A stretch of 64,000 bases of DNA, taken from Antilocapra americana. Its lineage: Eukaryota; Chordata; Mammalia; Artiodactyla; Antilocapridae. Positions 1 to 11,581 of the stretch are shown one piece after another. The position numbers and the translations under genes are program-made. Under the pieces are notes generated by a model, which worked only from the letters and a program-made list of their open reading frames with translations, did no database searches and had not been told where the DNA came from. Within the stretch, counting starts at the first letter, position 1. The number at the start of each line of letters is the position of its first letter. The stretch is from NCBI GenBank assembly GCA_007570785.1, contig ML664176.1:248001-312000 (forward strand), given 5' to 3'.

Positions 1-742
1 TTCATAGCATGTCTACTTAAAAATACTTTCCAAAACTTTTCTGAGAACTTGAAACTCAGTTATATTGTGGTAACTAAAATTACAGATATTCAGTCACTAT
101 CTAGATCACTTTCAAATAAGATAAAAAACTGAAACATCAATTAATGAACACAGGTTTATTTATTTTCAATTTCTTTTTACAGAGGAATCAAAGACATTTG
201 GGCCTATTAGTAAATTTGTTTTGGGCTACAATGGAAAATTTACTACTGGGAAGAATATCTTCTAGAAACTGTGAAATGTATTTATAAATTTGCCAATCTA
301 TAGAATTCTACTTTAACAGACAATCCACAATTGCTTACTTTGTATTTGTCATTAAGAACAAAGAATCCTAAGGGTTAACAATTCTAATCAATCAAAACTT
401 ACTAGAAATAATAAAGGTGAAAGGAAACAACATACAAGACAATAGGTAAGGAAAGTAAAAGAGATTCCTTGTTCCAGAATGAGAAAGAAAAAAAAAAAAA
501 CATAAGGTAAAATCTGAATGGATATAAAAAAGCTGCAGAAGGTTTGTAGAAAAAAAACCATGGGAAAGGAATTTTATGTCCAGTCAAGCTAAAATTAGAA
601 TGGAATTTTTAAAAATAATTTTAATATCAAATGTACACAGGTACCAAATCATAATTTTGTTTTCTAGTAACACAAAGCTTTATTGGACTATTGGTCTGCT
701 CTTGATAAGAGGTTGATAAGAGCTCTTGATTAAAGCCTGGTC
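1..742. other. Unassigned unique sequence
   Basis: AT-rich DNA with no repeat or exon I can recognise. A short adenine run sits near 490. The 9-mer gctcttgat occurs at 698-706 and 722-730 next to the first SINE, which may be a local duplication. Confidence 0.5.
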
Positions 743-890
743 AAGCCCACCAGGCTCTGTCCATGGGATTTTCCAGGCAAGAATATGGAGCGGGTTTCCT
801 ACTCCAAGAGATCTTTCCAACCAAGGGATTGAACCTGCATCTCCTGCATTGGCAGGCAGATTCCTTACCCCTGCACAATCAGGGAAGCCC
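743..890 (-). mobile_element. Bov-tA SINE, 5' tRNA-derived part plus Bov-A piece
   Basis: On the minus strand the copy starts with the cttccctg head and runs through the B-box-like ggttcaatccc and the tcttgcctggaaaatccca Bov-A module. It stops near the agcctggtgggct section, so the tail is missing. The family is non-autonomous and is mobilised by BovB. Confidence 0.85.
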
Positions 891-944
891 ATTGTTTACA
901 CATATCAGGCCACAGCAAGGAGGAGTAATCCAACCTTAAAATGA

Positions 945-1387
945 CTGCTGGATTTGCCACGATGCTCGGGATACTTTAATTTGGGGCATCACAGTATTCC
1001 CTGTTTTCTGATGTCTCAGTTTCTTTGGAACAAATTGAGCCCTCTCTCTAGTGTGTCAGACTTTTTATCCAGGGTAGTCCATTTCCCTGCCTCTGATTAA
1101 GAAGCAGAAACCCAAGGAAACTTTCATCTAGGCTCTATACAAAAAAGGGGCACAGGCTATAACAAAACCACCTGTGCGTCTACCGTCCCTTAAGTTTTAC
1201 TGACCTCTGTGGCTATGACCTTTCCAGTCCTAGGCCAGATAACAAATAAAAATTACCAAGAGGTATTCATGATTCAAAATTAGCTTCCTGTGCCAGATGC
1301 CTACTGCCCTGGCTAAGAGTAAGTGCAAATGAAGCTATGATCAGGAATCTCTCCCTAACTATGGGAAATACTATATAACCTGCCACT
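945..1387 (+). pseudogene. Endogenous retrovirus remnant, left half (probable env surface region)
   Basis: This stretch abuts the BovB insertion and continues across it into recognisable env transmembrane sequence at 3603 onward. The insertion target duplication shows that the two sides were once contiguous. Short open segments are separated by stops, so it cannot encode a protein. Assignment to the surface subunit rests mainly on position, since no motif here is decisive on its own. Where the provirus begins on the left is not visible. Confidence 0.4.
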
Positions 1388-1399
1388 AAAGCAATACCT
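1388..1399. repeat. 12-bp target-site duplication of BovB insertion
   Basis: The sequence aaagcaatacct at 1388-1399 is repeated exactly at 3591-3602, immediately after the BovB 3' tail. It marks both ends of one insertion. Confidence 0.9.
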
Positions 1400-3590
1400 T
1401 TGCAACCAAAGATGGAGAAGCTCTATACAGTCAGCAAAAACAAGACCGGGAGCTGACTGTGGCTCAGATTATGAACTCCTTATTGCCAAATTCAGACTTA
1501 AATTGAAGAAAGTGGGGGAAACCACTAGGCCATTCAGGTATGACCTAAATCAAATCCCTTGTAATTATACAGTGGAAGTGAGAAATAGATTTAAGGGACT
1601 AGATCTGATAGAGTGCCTGCTGAACTATGGACGGAGGTTCATGACACTGTACAAGAGATAGGGATCAAGACCATCCCCAAGAAAAAGAAATGCAAAAAGG
1701 CAAAATGGCTGTCTAAGGAGACCTTACAAACAGTTGTGAAAAGAAGAGACGTGAAAAGCAAAGGAGAAAAGGAAAGATATTCCCATCTGAATGCAGAGTT
1801 CCAAAGAATAGCAAGAGGAGGTAAGAAAGCCTTCCTCAGTGATCAATGCAAAGAAATAGAGGAAAACAGTAGAATGGGAAAGACTAGAGATCTCTTCAAG
1901 AAAATTAGAGATACCAAGGGAACACTTCATGCTAAGAAAGGCGCAATAAAGGACAGAAATGGTATGGACCTAACAGAAGCAGAAGATATTAAGAGGTGAT
2001 AAGAATACACAGAAGAATTGTACAAAAAAGATCTTCATGACTCAGATAATCACGATGGTGTGATCACTCACCTAGAGCCAGACATCCTGGAAGGTGAAGT
2101 CAACTGGGCCTTAGGAAGCATCACTACAAACAAAGCTAGTGGAGGTGATGGAATTCCAGTTGAGCTAGTTCAAATCCTGAAAGATGATGCTGTGAAAGTG
2201 CTGAACTCAATATGCCAGCAAATTTGGAAAACTTAGCAGTGGCCACAGGACTGAAAAAGGTCAGTTTTCTTTCCATTCCCAAAGAAAGGCAATGCCAAAG
2301 AATGCTCAAACTACCACACAGTTGCACTCATCTCACACGCTAGTAAAGTAACGCTTAAAATTCTCCAAGCCAGGCTTCAGCAATACATGAACCGTGAACT
2401 TCCAGATGTTCCAGCTGATTTTAGAAAAGACAGAGGAACCAGATATCAAATTGTCAACATCCGTTGGATTATTAAAAAAGCAGGAGAGTTCCAGAAAAAC
2501 ATCTATTTCTGCTTTATTGACTGTGCCAAAGCCTTTGACTGTGTGGATCACAATAAACTGGGGAAAATTATGAAAGACATGGGAATACCAGACCACTTGA
2601 CCTGCCTCCTGAGAAACCTGTATGCAGGTCAGGAAGCCACAGTTAGAACTGGACATGGAACAACAGACTGGTTCCAAACAAAAAAGGAGTACATCAAGGC
2701 TGTATATTGTCCCCCTGCTTATTTAACTTATATGCAGAGTACATTATGAGAAACGCTGGGCTGGAAGAAGCACAAGCTGGAATCAAGATTGCCAGGAAAA
2801 ATATCAATAACCTCAGATATGCAGATGACACCACCCTTACGGCTGAAAGTGAAGAAGAACTAAGGGCCTCTTGATGAAAGTGAAACAGGAGAGTGAAAGA
2901 GTTGGCCTAAAGCTCAATGCTCAGAAAACTAAGATTATGGCATCCAGTCCCATCACTTCATGGCAAATAGATGGGGAAATTGGAAATAGTGACTTTATTT
3001 GGGGGGGCTCCAAAATCACTGCAGATGGTGACTGCAGCCATGAAATTAAAAGATGCATACTCCCTGGAAGGAAAGTTATGACCAACCTAGACAGCATATT
3101 AAAAAGCAGAGACATTACTTTACCAACAAAGGTCTGTCTAGTCAAGGCTGTTGTTTTTCCAGTGGTTATGTATGGATGTGAGAGCTGGGACTATAAAGAA
3201 AGCTGAGCACCGAAGAATTGATACTTTTGAACTGTGGTGTTAGAGAAGACTCTTGAGAGTCCCTTGGACTGCAAGGAGATCCAACCAGTCCATCCTAAAG
3301 GAGATCAGTCCTGAGTTTCATTGGAAGGATTGATGTTGAAGCTGAAACTTCAATACTTTGGCCACCTGATGCGAAGAGCTGACTCATTTGAAGAGACCCT
3401 GATTTTGGGAAGGATTGAGGGCAGGAGGAGAGTGGGACAGCAGAGGATGAGATGGTTGGACAGCATCACCGAGTCAATCAACATGGGTTTTGGTAGACTC
3501 CGGGAGTTGGTGATGGACAGGGAGGCCTGGCGTGCTGTGGTTCATGGGGTCACAAAAAGTCGGACATGACTGAGCGACTCAACTGAACTG
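1400..3590 (+). mobile_element. BovB (RTE-type) LINE, 5'-truncated, inactive
   Basis: About 2.2 kb of the 3' part of BovB. Open fragments at 1613-1999, 2018-2236, 2387-2749, 2871-3206 and 3321-3569 belong to one polyprotein now broken by frameshifts and stops. The linker and reverse-transcriptase domains are present. The catalytic YADD motif is intact at 2818-2829, but the frame breaks nearby. The copy ends with the ctgagcgactcaactgaactg terminus typical of BovB and of the SINE tails it mobilises. Full BovB elements exceed 3 kb and also encode an endonuclease, which is missing here. The exact 12-bp flanking duplication indicates a single 5'-truncated insertion into the ERV. Confidence 0.95.
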
Positions 3591-3602
3591 AAAGCAATAC
3601 CT

Positions 3603-4168
3603 GTCCCCAAATGATCCATCAATTCTCTGGCCATTGTTCCTGATAATAGCATAGCCCTAGTTCACCTTTTAACCAGGCAAAGAGGTGTCTGTGCTATCGC
3701 CAACACCACTTATTGTGCTTGGATTGACACTTCCAGGGTAGCTGAGAGTCAGTTACATGAGATCACTAAACAACCCAATTGGCTTAAATGACTCCTGAAA
3801 TCGTGTCTTTCTTTCCCTTGATTCTCACTGATTTCACTTGTGGGGACTATGGCTCCAAAGTACACTCAAGACAATGGGAATTATCCTGCTTATAATCATC
3901 ACAGTAGTCTGCCTGGTATGCTGTATTCTCTTAAAAGCTTTAAATGCATACTCATAGGCACTAACCAGCAAGCAAATGACTAGACTCCCTAAGATTAGAG
4001 TGTAAGAAAAGAAACGAAGGTAGGAGTTAATTTAAAGAATATGAACCCAACATGGTGACCTGTGGATACCACAGAGAGGATCAGCAGAAACAGTGAAAAC
4101 CTCAGAGGAGTAGCTGGGCGTAGTGCTAATACCTTAAATTTTGTTTACATCTCTCAGTCACACTGATC
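3603..4168 (+). pseudogene. Endogenous retrovirus env remnant, transmembrane-subunit region
   Basis: A reading frame at about 3630-3780 has the layout of a class I (gammaretrovirus-like) env ectodomain. It holds a leucine-rich stretch, then a cysteine motif in which Cys codons at 3690-3692 and 3714-3716 are seven residues apart. The cysteine expected just before the second one is a tyrosine codon. A strongly hydrophobic segment, consistent with a membrane anchor, is encoded at about 3878-3935. Stops interrupt the frame, so no functional protein is expected. The family assignment uses established gammaretroviral env architecture; the exact ERV family is not determined. Confidence 0.6.
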
Positions 4169-4180
4169 AAAAGGGGGAAA
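4169..4180 (+). promoter_or_regulatory. Polypurine tract of the ERV
   Basis: The sequence aaaagggggaaa lies just upstream of the putative 3' LTR. In retroviruses such a tract primes plus-strand DNA synthesis. Its place between env and LTR supports the ERV call. Confidence 0.6.
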
Positions 4181-4549
4181 TTTTTCAAAAAAGATAACAA
4201 GCCCAAAATGGAATCATTTTTGCTAAGCCCTCTGTCACCAAACCAAGAAGCTTCAACTCTCGCAGAAATGGAATCTTATATCAGTCTGGAATCACACGAT
4301 CAGCACTAGTTAGGTAATCTGACATAGAGACCCCTGCCATTCTTTGAACGAAAGTGGCTTTGCAATAACCAACACATTTTTTTGTCTAATACAATTTCCT
4401 TGTTTCCACTCTGTCTGGCTATAAGAGTCTTTGATTTTGTACAATTCCTTAGAGTTCCTTTATATCTGCTAGACTGAATACTGCCTGATTCAAACTGGTT
4501 TCTGTGCAAATAAACTCAATCTCAGTATGCCCCAGTTTTTCTTGTGACA
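4181..4549 (+). mobile_element. 3' LTR of the degraded class I ERV
   Basis: This roughly 370-bp segment follows the polypurine tract. It has a TATA-like ctataagag at 4419-4427 and a polyadenylation signal (aaataaa) at 4508-4514, in the expected U3-R order. The right edge is estimated from a terminal ca near 4549. No matching 5' LTR is in the window. Confidence 0.55.
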
Positions 4550-5204
4550 ATGGTATTCTCTTTGGAACTCCAGGCTTTCAAACCAAGGTTTGTATAAAAC
4601 AAGATGAACCTTTATTTCCTGGTACAGAATTATAATAACTGCCTTAGATCACTTGCTGCCTTCCGTGCTACTCTCAGTTAGGGTGTTGTGTGGTGGCCAT
4701 TACCCTTATATTGAAAGGAACCTGTGATCTTAATTCCACCATGTTTTCATTCATCTACTTCCCTTCCATCAGAAATTTCACCCAGATGGGATAGTTCCAT
4801 TCGGTGATGGGGTGGGGAAGCAAATCTTGCTTTTTTTCCACAGAAGGAGACATGACTATCTGGGATTTTGGGATTTAGAATTTGTTGTTAATGGCAAAAT
4901 CTGGAATGCTTTTGTAACTCAGGCAGTAGATGGTCACTGTCCTGAAGGAAAAAGGGCAGTATGGAATAAAGACATTGCTCATAAGCGTCAATGCCACACC
5001 AGCCTCCAACCAGAAATGGACCAACACAACTACTCCATAAGGACCCCTGTGAGCAGGTGGGCCTGCCTCTGGGGAGTGGAACAGAAGCACCTCCTAAGTG
5101 ATGAGTCACATGTGTTCTCATCCTAGCATCATAGAAGGTACAGAACTGCCCAGGAGGTTTGGGGACCTGCTATGTCAACTTCAGAGTACTCATCTAAATG
5201 TGGT
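4550..5204. other. Unassigned sequence
   Basis: No repeat family or coding signal recognised. The frame at 4812-5126 (104 codons) has no motif I know. Confidence 0.4.
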
Positions 5205-5370
5205 ACCATGCTTTATCTTATCTAATTCTCCTGACAACCTAGTGAAATCAGTACTGTTGGTTTACAGACAGAGAAATGGAGCCATGGAAACAGCAAGTAA
5301 CTTTCTGTGAATGACAGAGCTAGTCACTGGCAATGCTGGGGTTTGAATATGGATGCATAGATAAATGTTT
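5205..5370 (-). repeat. MIR SINE
   Basis: Antisense MIR pattern: a taattctcctgacaac segment, then tttacagacagagaaatgga, then a degraded agctagtcactggcaatgctgg core. Divergence is high, as expected for this old family. Confidence 0.65.
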
Positions 5371-5574
5371 AACATAATGTATTATATTGTTATGACTCCT
5401 ATTCTTCCATGAAGATACTTTACATAGCTCTTGGGAGGGCCTTCTTTTTCAAGATTATCACCAGAACTTCAGATACAAGAGACAGGCCAGTAGTACCAGC
5501 AGCACTAGAAACAACGGTTGTAGAGAGCACGTACACAGTAAACATTTGTCATTATTTTATGTACTTCTCCAAAC

Positions 5575-5735
5575 TGCCTGAAAATAGTATTTTACCAGAC
5601 CCATATTGCAGATGAGCACACAGTGGTTTTAAGAGGTTAGGTAGTTGCCACAGCCACACAACAGATTTGGTCTAGATCAGAGATTCAAATCTGCTGTTTC
5701 TATTTCTCTTCTGTTTTCCAACCACTATTCTGAGT
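5575..5735 (-). repeat. MIR SINE, degraded
   Basis: Antisense MIR-like order with tattgcagatgagcacacagtgg, a degraded aggttaggtagttgccacagccacacaac and a trailing ttcaaatctgctg segment. It is a second old copy about 200 bp from the first. Confidence 0.5.
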
Positions 5736-5762
5736 TTTCATAACAAGCTGTTCCTTCCTCTC

Positions 5763-5990
5763 GGCTTCTCAGGTGGCGCTAGTGATAAGGAACCTGTCTG
5801 CCAAAGCAAGAGACATAAGAGATGGAAGTTCGATCCCTGGATCAAGAGGATCCCCTGGAGGAGGGCATGGCAACCCACCCCATAGTCTTGCCTGGAGAAT
5901 CCCCATGGACAGAGGAGCCTGGCAGACTACAGTCCATGGGGTCACACAGTGTCCAACACGACTGAAGCGACTTATCACACATTCCTCTCT
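5763..5990 (+). mobile_element. Bov-tA SINE, near full length
   Basis: The copy has the head ggcttctcaggtggcgctag, the tRNA-like B box gttcgatccctgg, the Bov-A module and the closing cacgactgaagcgac. An 8-bp duplication ttcctctc flanks it at 5755-5762 and 5992-5999. Confidence 0.9.
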
Positions 5991-5999
5991 GTGGCCCAC

Positions 6000-7163
6000 A
6001 CAATCTCTCTCCCACCTTGTCCTGAACAAATGCAGTTTGTTTAGGTTCCCTCTACCTACCCCTCTTTGTCACCCCTGAGGCCCTTGATGAAAACTAACTA
6101 GTTTAAAACTTAGTTGCAAATCTTATGGAAGGGAAATACTGTCCTACCCCAGGCAGCCTCCTTCACTGTGAATCAGGTAGACAGAACAGAGACACAACAG
6201 CCTCCCAAAAGGCACACTTTGTAGAAGCTGAGCTGAAACCAAGCAACCCAACTCCTAGCACTAATAATTACTGAAATTTGTTGAGAATAACAATAGCTCA
6301 GTAAAGCCCAATGTTTCCCTAAAGGGCAAGTATAATAGGCCTATAACTTCAAACATGTAAGAGTAATTTGTTATTCATGTTAATCCCCTCTCCTTTGCCA
6401 GCCACATCAATCTTTTTCAAAGGGGGACACTGGGAAAAAAAAAAACTACTGAAGTCTGAAGGGAAAAGACAGATACTAAGGTGAGCAGCAGCAGCCAGCA
6501 AAGCAACTCAGTGATTCTGCTCATCACTGCCTGAGACTTGGGATATTTCATTCAGGTTCACCCTTCACCCCAGGCCCATTTGGCTACAACCTCCGAGTAA
6601 GGAAGGGAAGTGGGTTGGCGGGGAAACACCACCACCAAGCTATTCCGCTATTTTTTTTAAATAAGAATAACGTTTCCCAAGAACTTTTACCTTGGAGGTC
6701 CAAGCATGATTACTCACTCTGGTTAAAGTTAATGAATTATTTGCCAATTCTGTTTCCGCTCAGAAACAGCACCCACTTTAAAACCCATACACACACCCAG
6801 ACAGAGACACAGGTTTCCAGGACTTAGTTTTCAAAGTTGCAGAAGTATTTCAAGTACAGATGGTGTTTAGAAATATTTACTAGCCAACGACAGAGAACGA
6901 AAATGCAAAATGGATGCAGGTGACTCTGGTAAAGCAAGAATTCAAATAAACTGAAGGGAGAGCCTGTCGGCTAACATCTTAGAAAAGAAAGAAATGGTGA
7001 ATGAAGATTTATAGGAGATGCTTTTTGCTAGCAGTCACAGAGGGGCCACCCCATATCTTCCTGTTCTTGTTCCATGTACATTAGAGAAAAAGCAAAGATT
7101 TTTCTTCTCTACTTTACTTTGCCTTCATGTGGTACCTGGAAACAGGAACAATGGTGATGTCTA
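6000..7163. other. Unassigned sequence
   Basis: No recognised repeat or gene. It contains an A-run near 6437 and a CA-rich stretch at 6788-6812. The frame at 6615-6827 has no identifiable domain. Confidence 0.4.
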
Positions 7164-7173
7164 GCTTTCCCAG

Positions 7174-7256
7174 GGATGGGGGAGCCTGATGGGCTGCCAT
7201 CTATGGGGTCGCACAGAGTCAGACACGACTGAAGTGACTTAGCAGCAGCGGCAGCG
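7174..7256 (+). mobile_element. Truncated Bov-A SINE with AGC-rich tail
   Basis: It starts within the Bov-A module (ggagcctgatgggctgcc), runs to gacacgactgaagtgactt and ends in an agcagcagcggcagcg tail. It is flanked by an exact 10-bp duplication gctttcccag at 7164-7173 and 7257-7266, so it is an independent insertion. Confidence 0.9.
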
Positions 7257-7266
7257 GCTTTCCCAG

Positions 7267-9000
7267 ATCTTGGCACTTGAGGGAAACCAATCTTTTCTAA
7301 GTTGATACTAGTCAAAGGACCTAAAGTGTGGGAAGATAATTTAATGTTCACTTTCATAAAACAGGGCAGCTGAGCCTCCCCTCTGCCATCAGCACAGAAC
7401 AAGTCATACACCCTTCCAGGTTCAGAGAAGGGGAACTCCAGCCAGAAGCCCCTCCTGTGGAGCCCTTGAGCCAGTAACCTCTGCAGTCTATAACTAGGTT
7501 GTCTCTTTCAAACTGCCTGGAGAAATCACTCGAGAAGGGGTCTTGACCCAACTGTCTCCATAGGAGACCGTCTGGGGCCCCGTTTTGTCAGGGACAGCCC
7601 CGAGAGATATAGCATTGTGTGCTGGCCATAGAGAAGCAGAGCAGGTGCCAACTGCTGTCTAAACAAATTATTCTGGATTTGCCAGGCCTGTAGCTTAAAA
7701 GCTGCAAACAGTGGTTCTTTTTATTTTTAATCTCTGAGATAAATTTTTTATCCTTAGTAATTTTTATATCACCTTCAATTAAAAAATTATATACTTACTA
7801 TATAATATTTTAGCAACAAAAGTGTGAAATGTAAAAGTAAGAATGCTTACATTTCTTTTGACCAACATCACATTCCCAACACTGGTAATATTTAGGGATG
7901 TACCCTTTCAAAACTTTTTCCAAGCATATATATATCAGTTGGTGATTCTAGCCTCTGAAACCTGCATTGCTCTGAACTTGCACATTCTATGTCCTGGGCT
8001 CCATTATCAGATACATCCTTCACATTCTATCTGCTATGGAACCTCGGTTTAGGTTTTCCCACAATGCCCACAACTTGGCCTTGAGAGCTTTGTCCCAGCT
8101 CTGAGTCAGTTTAGCCAGTGATCATAGTTAAGCTGTGTTTTCTGCCACCTGAATGCCTTGATTTGTTTTTAAAGAGTTGCCTGGCCTTCCTATCATCAGC
8201 AGTAGAAGAGAGTTGGCTGTGGTGGTTTCATAAGCCAAAATGCAAACAAGTTGTGAATAAGATCTTCCAGCCTATAGAGAATGAAAGGTATTTCCTGAAT
8301 TCTAAGAAAATGTTGCTTATAAGATTTAGTAACAGCTATTTGGGGAGAAAATAACAAAATACCACATTAAGCATATTTATGAACTCTGAGATGATTTTAC
8401 AACTTGTAAGACAAAAAGTGCATTTTTGAATCAAGAAAATATGATACTTTCACTCACTTCACAATCTGAATTGCAATCTCACACCCCAAGCTCCCTTTTT
8501 TGGCAGGGTCTACCCCAATATATTATCTTAGATATCTGGGACCTTAAAAGATGAATAGTCTCAAATATTGGATGCTTACCGTGAACATGAGTTGGGACCT
8601 GAATTAATCTAAATCATCTTGACATTTCACAGTGGCAAACTCATATTTGCTATGAAAAGGCTGTCTGGAATGATTTCTCCATTAGGAATCCTGCCTGTGG
8701 CCCTTTACAAATAAATCGTACCTGTAGGTGATCTTTCTCTTCATGGCTGTGGTGACAGAGAGCACAAGTCTTAGCTGCAAGTCTAGAAGCTGGTGAAATA
8801 GATAGAATCTAGAAATACAAAGGTTACAGAAGAATATGAAGCTGAGAATGATCTTTCCTGATTTTAAGACGATGTTCTCAAATGAGGTTACGTGATGAGG
8901 TAATAACTGGTTATATGCCAACAGGCACCACACAGCCCTATTCAGTCTACCCTCACTAAGGTGATCAGCGATTCCTCTCATAAGTATTCAAGTGCTCATG
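7267..9000. other. Unassigned sequence
   Basis: No gene or repeat family recognised. AT-rich between 7680 and 7830. The short frames here (for example 8682-8981 minus) have no recognisable motif. Confidence 0.4.
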
Positions 9001-9002
9001 TA

Positions 9003-9088
9003 TTGGGTTGACTGGCCAAAAAGTTTGTTTGGGTTTTTCTGTAAGATGTTATGGGAAAAATCTGAATAAATTTCTTGGCCAACCCAAC
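9003..9088 (+). mobile_element. Ruminant mariner-derived palindromic hairpin (miR-2284/2285-like)
   Basis: The ends ttgggttg (9003-9010) and ccaacccaa (9079-9087) are inverted repeats. The inner arms ggccaaaaagtttgtttggg and gggaaaaatctgaataaatt also pair when G:U is allowed, giving a hairpin of about 85 bases with a short loop near 9045. This matches the short mariner family of cattle, known as the source of the bta-mir-2284/2285 microRNA group. A TA precedes the left end; the right TA is mutated. Transcription of this copy is not shown by sequence. Confidence 0.8.
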
Positions 9089-9198
9089 ACATGGGATAAT
9101 GAAGCAACAAAGCTGGCCTAAAGAATGGGTGTGATTTCAGACATACTAAATATCACAGCCTCATCCAACTTGCTATGACATCTGAAATTCTAGCACTA

Positions 9199-9437
9199 CA
9201 GTTCAGTACAGTTCAGTCGCTCAGTCGTGTCCGACTCTTTGTGACCCCATGAACCGCAGCACGCCAGGCCTCCCTGTCTATCATCAAGTCCCGGAGTCTA
9301 CACAAACCCATGTCTATTGAGTCAGTGATGCCATCCAACCATCTCATCCTCTGCCTTCTCCTCCTGCCCTCAATCTTTCCCAGCATCAGGGTTTTTTCAA
9401 ATGAGTCAGCTCTTCGCATCAGGTGGCCTAAGTAGAA
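9199..9437 (-). mobile_element. BovB 3' end, antisense, 5'-truncated
   Basis: The plus strand begins gttcagtacagttcagtcgctcag, the reverse complement of the BovB terminus. It continues through the antisense last portion of the BovB reading frame and stops within the sequence reading aggtggcc. About 240 bp remain. Confidence 0.9.
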
Positions 9438-11299
9438 ATTCATTTATTTGCATCTATGAGTCCATGAGAAGAACAATACCTTAAGCCATTTAACTAACTC
9501 GCAATTAGAAAGCTACCAGGACTTAACAATGAGGAATGAGATATAAAAGAAATTGCCGAAAGGTGAAGATGGATACTTAGAAGGAAGTTAAGTTGTGAAA
9601 AAAAAAAAATTGCAGTCTCTTCATCTTACTTATGGCTTGACCTTTTTTGGAAAAACTTCTTCTTAGCACTGGAAAACCCTTAGAATAAAAAATGGTTCAC
9701 TCTGAGGAAGCTGGGACAGAATTAATTCTAAGCAGATTCTCATATTCTTTGGAACTAAAAGGGGAAGCTTTTGTGAATTCTAACCATTCTGATCCCTTAT
9801 TCAGCATAGCCTTGAATATCTATGATGATGTTAATACATAAAGAGAGATTCCAGGTGGAGAACAAGAGCTTGCATTGAATCCACCCAAGAGACAACCCCA
9901 CTTGGTTTCAGTGCCCTCCATGCTGCGGGGCGAATTCCTAACAGAAAATGATGAAACTATGAAAAGTTTTAATAAAGTCAGCAATTAAATATTTCAGAGT
10001 TACCTCATTACAACATTTCACAATTTGCATTAATTATCATGTGGCTGCTTATACAGAAACCCATAAATCTGACTGCATTAGGTTCTCAGGCCTTCATTTG
10101 AGATCATTCCTTCTCTCTATGTGGACTTGCCCAGGAAATGAGATTTAATAAGTCACTGTTCTCCATGATAATCATAGGAGAGCTCATTAGCTTTTTTGTC
10201 AGATTTGTACCTACTATCTGCCCCCAACATGCCTAAGGATTTCTTTTGAGTTAAATATATTACCAACAGGGAGAGCTCAAAAGAGCATGTCTGTGCTGAA
10301 TGCTGCAGACTTGAAACACTATATAAATATTTTTACATATGTTAAAAGGCATTTGAGAGCAGAATAGAAAAAAAAATAACAGAAACACATCCCCTATTGA
10401 TAGCGCTACTATTTAGATGACACACATCATTAAAAAGAAATAAAGTTAGACATTTACACCTTTAGAAACCCTGCCAAATCTGTTTAAATGCCTGAGCTGA
10501 ATCAAAACAAGAAAAGGTTCAAAGAGTAGAGGAAAAGAGTGTCATGATTCTTTTAATTTTTCAGGTTTGAGGCATCCTCCATTATGAATCCTAGGATACT
10601 TCATCAAGGCTTCAAATCTCATGACCTTTGGTTCCCACTGGAAATGACCAGAAGGCTCTCACAGCCCTTCATGAGAAGGGATGAAGGCCTATACTGCCCT
10701 AAAGATAGATTAAGTGACTCTTCAGTCCTTCTACAGACCATCTTAGTAATAAGTTTGACTCACCTTGCACTGAAATTGCCCATAACTGAAGTCATGACGT
10801 TACTTGCCTTCAGCAGAAATCAACTGAGTGATCTTCTGGGTTCTTGTTTGGAACCCTCTTAGGTACAGACAGAGTTACCTGGGTGAGAATGTTCCTCCTA
10901 CAAGGTTAAATGACTGCCATAGACTAGTTCCTGGCTCCTAGCCTATGTTTATTGAGCTAATAAACAAGAGCCATAAAACCTCTGGGGAATGAAAAGTCTA
11001 TTTTAGCTCTAAAGTCCTTACATCCAAGCAAAAGTGCTTCTGAATGTCTTTGGGCTGCATATCTTTTGAAGAATCTGATGAAAAAAATACGAACTGATTC
11101 TGAAGAAAAATGTCCCACTCCCTTTGAAACACATACACAAACACAAAGACACACACAAATAGAATATCTTGGAGTGTCATTCCAGAGAGTTTTCAAGCAC
11201 TCTGAACTTATTTCTAGAACCTAAGGTCTAGTTCCTGGACCTAAGATTTAGTCTTACATAGATTATGATATCAAGGCATGAAATAAAGTCATTCACTGA
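9438..11299. other. Mostly unique sequence
   Basis: No recognised repeat over about 1.8 kb apart from short A-runs and a small CA-like stretch at 11131-11156. The frame at 10584-10862 (92 codons, plus) has no domain I can name. A candidate conserved block inside it is listed separately. Confidence 0.45.
9990..10345. promoter_or_regulatory. Candidate conserved non-coding element
   Basis: A repeat-free block with balanced composition and motifs such as tgcattaattatcatg, ccataaatc, gagctcattagc and cccataaatct, which include homeodomain-type cores. Conservation is inferred from its look only and needs alignment. Confidence 0.25.
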
Positions 11300-11490
11300 G
11301 AACTTATTATGTTAAGAAAAAGCACTGTAACATCTAATTTAACCTCTGCAAACCCCCCAAACTGTACATTTTTATAATCCCTATTTTACAAATGAGGACA
11401 CTGAGGCACAGATAATTTAAGCAACATTCTCAGAGAGCTAGTTGGTGGCTTCAAACTCTAGAGTCCATGCATTGAACCACTCCATCACTC
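11300..11490 (-). repeat. MIR SINE
   Basis: Antisense MIR order is clear: cctattttacaaatgaggac, actgaggcacag, a degraded gcaacattctcagagagcta, then tccatgcattgaaccact. Confidence 0.8.
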
Positions 11491-11581
11491 TCCCTCTCTT
11501 ATACAATACATTTTTATTTTAAGGCATGGTGATTTCTGCTTTCTCATTTAAGTTTTGCAACCCCTTCTAGTAGCTCCATTT

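Noticed and set aside
720..892. Possible tRNA-Glu-like gene in the B-box of SINE heads
   Set aside because: The A/B-box similarity is that of Bov-tA and CHR SINEs; no cloverleaf with intact acceptor stem is present here or at the other SINE heads.
2333..2677. 114-codon minus-strand frame
   Set aside because: It is the antisense of the BovB reverse-transcriptase frame; the same shadow appears at 37044-37388.
5769..6078. Frames of 86 and 101 codons on both strands
   Set aside because: They translate a Bov-tA SINE and its flank.
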